A DNA stretch of 15,295 nt from Burkholderiaceae bacterium (GTDB lineage: Bacteria; Pseudomonadota; Gammaproteobacteria; Burkholderiales; Burkholderiaceae_D), in assembly GCA_014379395.1 (NCBI GenBank), contig JACMLV010000062.1:1-15295 (forward strand), written 5' to 3'. This document shows, in pieces, positions 12,628 through 15,295 of this stretch. Each line of letters opens with the position of its first letter. The first letter of the stretch is position 1. A program made the position numbers and the translations under genes. Under the pieces are notes generated by a model that was given only the letters and a program-made list of their open reading frames with translations, made no database searches and was not told where the DNA came from.

Positions 12628-15003
12628 TCAGAACAGTTCGTTCTTGACGGCGTCCTTGGCTTTCTCCTCGGCCGGCGCGCCCGGCGCGGCGCCGCCTTCG
12701 AGGCTGTGCACCCCGGTGCCCGGTGGATTTTCGGCGTAGTAATAATCGTCGCCGGCGCCGATGATTCCTTCCGGCACGGTGCGTTCCTCGATCGGAATGC
12801 TTTTCAGCGCCTTTTGCATGTAGCCGATCCAGATCGGCAGGGCCAGCCCGCCGCCGGTTTCCTTGTTGCCCAGGTTCTTGGGCTGGTCGTAGCCGATCCA
12901 GGCCACGCCCACCAGCTTCGACTGGTAGCCGGCGAACCAGGCGTCGATCGAATCGTTGGTGGTGCCGGTCTTGCCGGCGATGTCGGGGCGCTTGAGCACC
13001 AGCGCCTTGGTCGCGGTGCCGAAGCGCACCACGTCCTTGAGCATGCTGTCGATCAGGAAGGCGTTGCGCTCGTCGATCACGCGGTTGCCGTCGACGCCGG
13101 CGTGTTCGGGCTTGGCCTGCGACAGCACCTTGCCGTCGGCGTCGGTGACGCGCGATATCAGGTAAGGGCTGACCTTGTAGCCGCCGTTGGCGAACACCGC
13201 GTAGGCGCCGGCCAGCTGCAGCGGCGTGACCGAGCCGGCGCCGAGCGCCAGCGTCAGGTAGGGCGGGTTCTTCTCCGGTTCGAAGCCGAAGCGGGTCGCG
13301 TATTCCTGGCCGTACTTGGCGCCGATCTTGTGCAGGATGCGGATCGAGACCATGTTCTTCGACTTGGTCAGGCCCTTGCGCATCGTCATCGGCCCCTCGT
13401 ACTTGCCGTCGTAGTTCTTCGGCTCCCAGGCCTGGCCGCCGGTCTGGCCGGCGTCGAACGAGATCGGGGCGTCGTTGATGATGGTCGACGGCGACAGGCC
13501 GCGCTCGAGCGCGGCCGAGTAGATGAACGGCTTGAACGAGGAGCCGGGCTGGCGCCAGGCCTGGGTCACGTGGTTGAACTTGTTGCGGTTGTAGTCGAAG
13601 CCGCCCACCATCGCGCGGATCGCGCCGTCCTCGGTGCTGGCGGCGACGAAGGCCGATTCGACCTCCGGCATCTGCGTCACGCTCCAGCTCTTGCCGTCCT
13701 GGACCACGCGGATCACCGCGCCGCGCTTGATGCGCCGGTTCGGCGCCGCCTTCTCGCCCAGCGCCGCCACCACGAACGACAGGCCGGGGCCGCTGATCGC
13801 GATCTCCTCGCCGGCGGCGGTCACGGCCGTCACCTTCTGCGGCGAGGCCTGCAGCACCATGGCGGCGACGATGTCGTCGCTGTCGGGATGCTCGGCCAGC
13901 TCGGTCTCGATGGCGTCGTCGGCCTCCTCGCGCGCGGCCGGGATGTCGATGTACGCTTCCGGGCCGCGGTAGCCGTGCCGCCTCTCATAGTCCATCACGC
14001 CGCGCCGCAGGGCCAGGTAGGCCGCGTCCTGGTCGGCCTTGGTGATGGTGGTGAACACGTTCAGGCCGCGGGTGTAGGTGTCCTCCTTGAATTGCTCGTA
14101 GACCAGCTGGCGCGCCAGTTCGGACACATATTCGGCGTGCACGCCGAACGCGCCGCTGTCGGTCTTGACCTTGAGCACTTCGGTCCTGGCCGCCTCGAAC
14201 TGCTCGCCGCTGATGTAGCCGAGCAGGCGCATGCGCTGCAGGATGTATTGCTGGCGGGTGCGCGCGCGCTTCGGGTTGACCACCGGGTTGTAGGCCGACG
14301 GCGCCTTCGGCAGGCCGGCCAGCATCGCCGCCTCGGCCACCGTGATGTCCTTCAGGTTCTTGCCGAAATAAATCTGCGCCGCCGAGGAGAAGCCGTAGGC
14401 GCGCTGGCCCAGGTAGATCTGGTTCATGTACACCTCCAGGATCTGGTCCTTGCTCAGGTTTTGTTCGATCTTCCACGCCAGCAGCACCTCGTAGGCCTTG
14501 CGCTTCAAGGTCTGCTCGCTCGACAGGAAGAAGTTGCGCGCGACCTGCTGGGTGATGGTCGAGGCGCCCTGCTTGGCGCCGCCGGTCAGGTTGTGCAGCG
14601 CCGCGCGCGCGATGCCCAGGTAGTCGACCCCGCCGTGCTCGTAGAAGCGGTCGTCCTCGATCGCCAGCACGGCTTTTTTCATGACGTCGGGAATGTCCTT
14701 GATGCGCACCATGTTGCGCCGCTCCTCGCCGAATTCGCCGATCAGCACGTTATCGGACGAGAAGATGCGCAGCGGCATCTTGGGCCGGTAATCGAGCAGC
14801 GTGTCGAGCGCCGGCAGGTTCGGGTAGGCCATCGCCAGGCCGAACACCACCACCAGCGCGCCCACCAGCCCCAGCCCGAGCAGCGAGGCCAGCGAGAGCA
14901 GCAGGAAGCGGCGCGGCTGGGCGCTTTTGGCGGCGGCCTTTGGTGCGGCCGCCGCCGAGGGTATGCCACCCTTGGTCGGGCCGCCGGATTGGGAGGAAGT
15001 CAT
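12628..15003 (-). CDS. mrcA: Penicillin-binding protein 1A, bifunctional glycosyltransferase/transpeptidase
   Basis: Inner-membrane peptidoglycan synthase with its active domains in the periplasm. 791 residues. Order: Ala/Gly-rich cytoplasmic tail (1-30), one membrane anchor (33-58), GT51 glycosyltransferase (about 75-250) with EDDRFYEHGG (116-125, catalytic E116), GASTITQQVARN (147-157) and RKAYEVLLAWKIE (168-180), an OB-like insert (about 340-447) and the transpeptidase with S488-x-x-K491 (PGSSFKPF), SKN (548-550) and KTG (678-680). The C-terminal tail from about 760 is low-complexity and charged. ATG 15003 is chosen because a perfect TATAAT overlaps the next upstream in-frame ATG (15039), so that codon would not be in the message. 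In related species mrcA (ponA) is commonly divergent from pilM, which would lie beyond the window. Confidence 0.96.
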   Translation of the reverse strand: MTSSQSGGPTKGGIPSAAAAPKAAAKSAQPRRFLLLSLASLLGLGLVGALVVVFGLAMAYPNLPALDTLLDYRPKMPLRIFSSDNVLIGEFGEERRNMVRIKDIPDVMKKAVLAIEDDRFYEHGGVDYLGIARAALHNLTGGAKQGASTITQQVARNFFLSSEQTLKRKAYEVLLAWKIEQNLSKDQILEVYMNQIYLGQRAYGFSSAAQIYFGKNLKDITVAEAAMLAGLPKAPSAYNPVVNPKRARTRQQYILQRMRLLGYISGEQFEAARTEVLKVKTDSGAFGVHAEYVSELARQLVYEQFKEDTYTRGLNVFTTITKADQDAAYLALRRGVMDYERRHGYRGPEAYIDIPAAREEADDAIETELAEHPDSDDIVAAMVLQASPQKVTAVTAAGEEIAISGPGLSFVVAALGEKAAPNRRIKRGAVIRVVQDGKSWSVTQMPEVESAFVAASTEDGAIRAMVGGFDYNRNKFNHVTQAWRQPGSSFKPFIYSAALERGLSPSTIINDAPISFDAGQTGGQAWEPKNYDGKYEGPMTMRKGLTKSKNMVSIRILHKIGAKYGQEYATRFGFEPEKNPPYLTLALGAGSVTPLQLAGAYAVFANGGYKVSPYLISRVTDADGKVLSQAKPEHAGVDGNRVIDERNAFLIDSMLKDVVRFGTATKALVLKRPDIAGKTGTTNDSIDAWFAGYQSKLVGVAWIGYDQPKNLGNKETGGGLALPIWIGYMQKALKSIPIEERTVPEGIIGAGDDYYYAENPPGTGVHSLEGGAAPGAPAEEKAKDAVKNELF

Positions 15004-15037
15004 GCGGGTTCGGTCTTTCGCGATAAGAATGCGGGCC

Positions 15038-15043
15038 ATTATA
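15038..15043 (-). promoter_or_regulatory. Perfect -10 box for mrcA
   Basis: TATAAT on the minus strand, 34 bases upstream of the mrcA ATG. The expected -35 position is GC-rich (GCGCCG) and does not match, so an activator or a weak -35 would be needed. Transcription would start near 15031, giving a leader of roughly 28 bases. Confidence 0.55.
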
Positions 15044-15295
15044 AGCGAGCCCGATTGGGGCGGCGCCGGGGCGCCGGGATCGCCGTTGTGGCAAGGGCGT
15101 CGGCTCAATATGCTGCACGGAAGAAATACCTTTACACATGCCAAGCCTTATTGCTACGATTTCAGGCAGCGTGCCCACTATCCCGTTCCGGCGCTGGTTT
15201 TCAAACGAGTTTTCTATGCAAAAAGTTCTAATAGGCACGGCACGACCCCGGCCGCGCGCGCGCGCCGGGCGCCCCGGCTGCGGGGCGCGCGCATG
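15044..15295. other. Intergenic region upstream of mrcA, no gene seen
   Basis: About 250 bases. First a GC-rich stretch with GGCGCC repeats (15061-15075), then an AT-richer island (about 15108-15235) that could hold the promoter of a plus-strand gene beyond the window, then a very GC-rich end with a 13-base alternating CG run (15253-15265) and a perfect 7-bp hairpin GCGCCCC/GGGGCGC (15269-15288). No coding frame here has support; the ATG at the last three bases cannot be judged. Confidence 0.5.

Noticed and set aside
12364..15231. 955-residue open frame on the plus strand across mrcA
   Set aside because: It is antisense to PBP1A, which has every catalytic motif. Its product is rich in R, H, A, G and D with no domain, the usual mirror of a GC-rich gene.

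Overview
The window is GC-rich chromosomal DNA with dense genes, short gaps and no RNA genes, CRISPR array or insertion sequence that I can see. Gene content and order point to a betaproteobacterium of the Burkholderiales, most like Oxalobacteraceae (Massilia/Duganella/Janthinobacterium type): cytochrome c4 followed by a System II (ResB/CcsB) cytochrome c maturation pair, hemB next to the ribosome-assembly GTPase engB, and the block lptM-lysA / cyaY / mrcA. This placement is inferred from the proteins and not from a marker gene.

Region 1 (1-3431, minus strand): the 5' part of a P-type cation ATPase cut by the window start, then hemB (porphobilinogen synthase, the magnesium-type active site) and engB. 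A 263-bp gap before the ATPase contains an A6-G12 homopolymer run. Region 2 (3594-7803, plus strand): a dihaem cytochrome c4 closed by a canonical U-tract terminator, then resB and ccsB, which together carry haem across the membrane and attach it to apocytochromes such as c4. Region 3 (7952-9569, plus): msrP-msrQ, the Tat-exported molybdoenzyme and its haem b membrane partner, which repair oxidised methionines in the periplasm. Haem runs through regions 1-3: made by hemB, exported by ResB/CcsB, used by c4 and MsrQ.

Region 4 (9570-10710, plus): the one accessory-looking gene, a PD-(D/E)XK nuclease of the Rpn (recombination-promoting nuclease / 'putative transposase') family with a DUF4351-like C-terminus. 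It lies between two perfect GC-rich inverted repeats. Its own start has almost no ribosome-binding site, but an excellent Shine-Dalgarno plus ATG lies in frame at 10332-10347, preceded by an AT-rich promoter-like island. This would make a separate 109-residue C-terminal protein, the arrangement described for Rpn toxins that carry their own intragenic antitoxin. A nine-unit 12-bp tandem repeat lies inside this small protein. This is the most interesting part of the window.

Region 5 (10732-15295): lysA and the small lipoprotein lptM on the minus strand in one apparent operon, divergent from cyaY (frataxin), which converges on mrcA (penicillin-binding protein 1A, minus strand). The last 290 bp are the upstream region of mrcA and probably of a plus-strand gene beyond the window.
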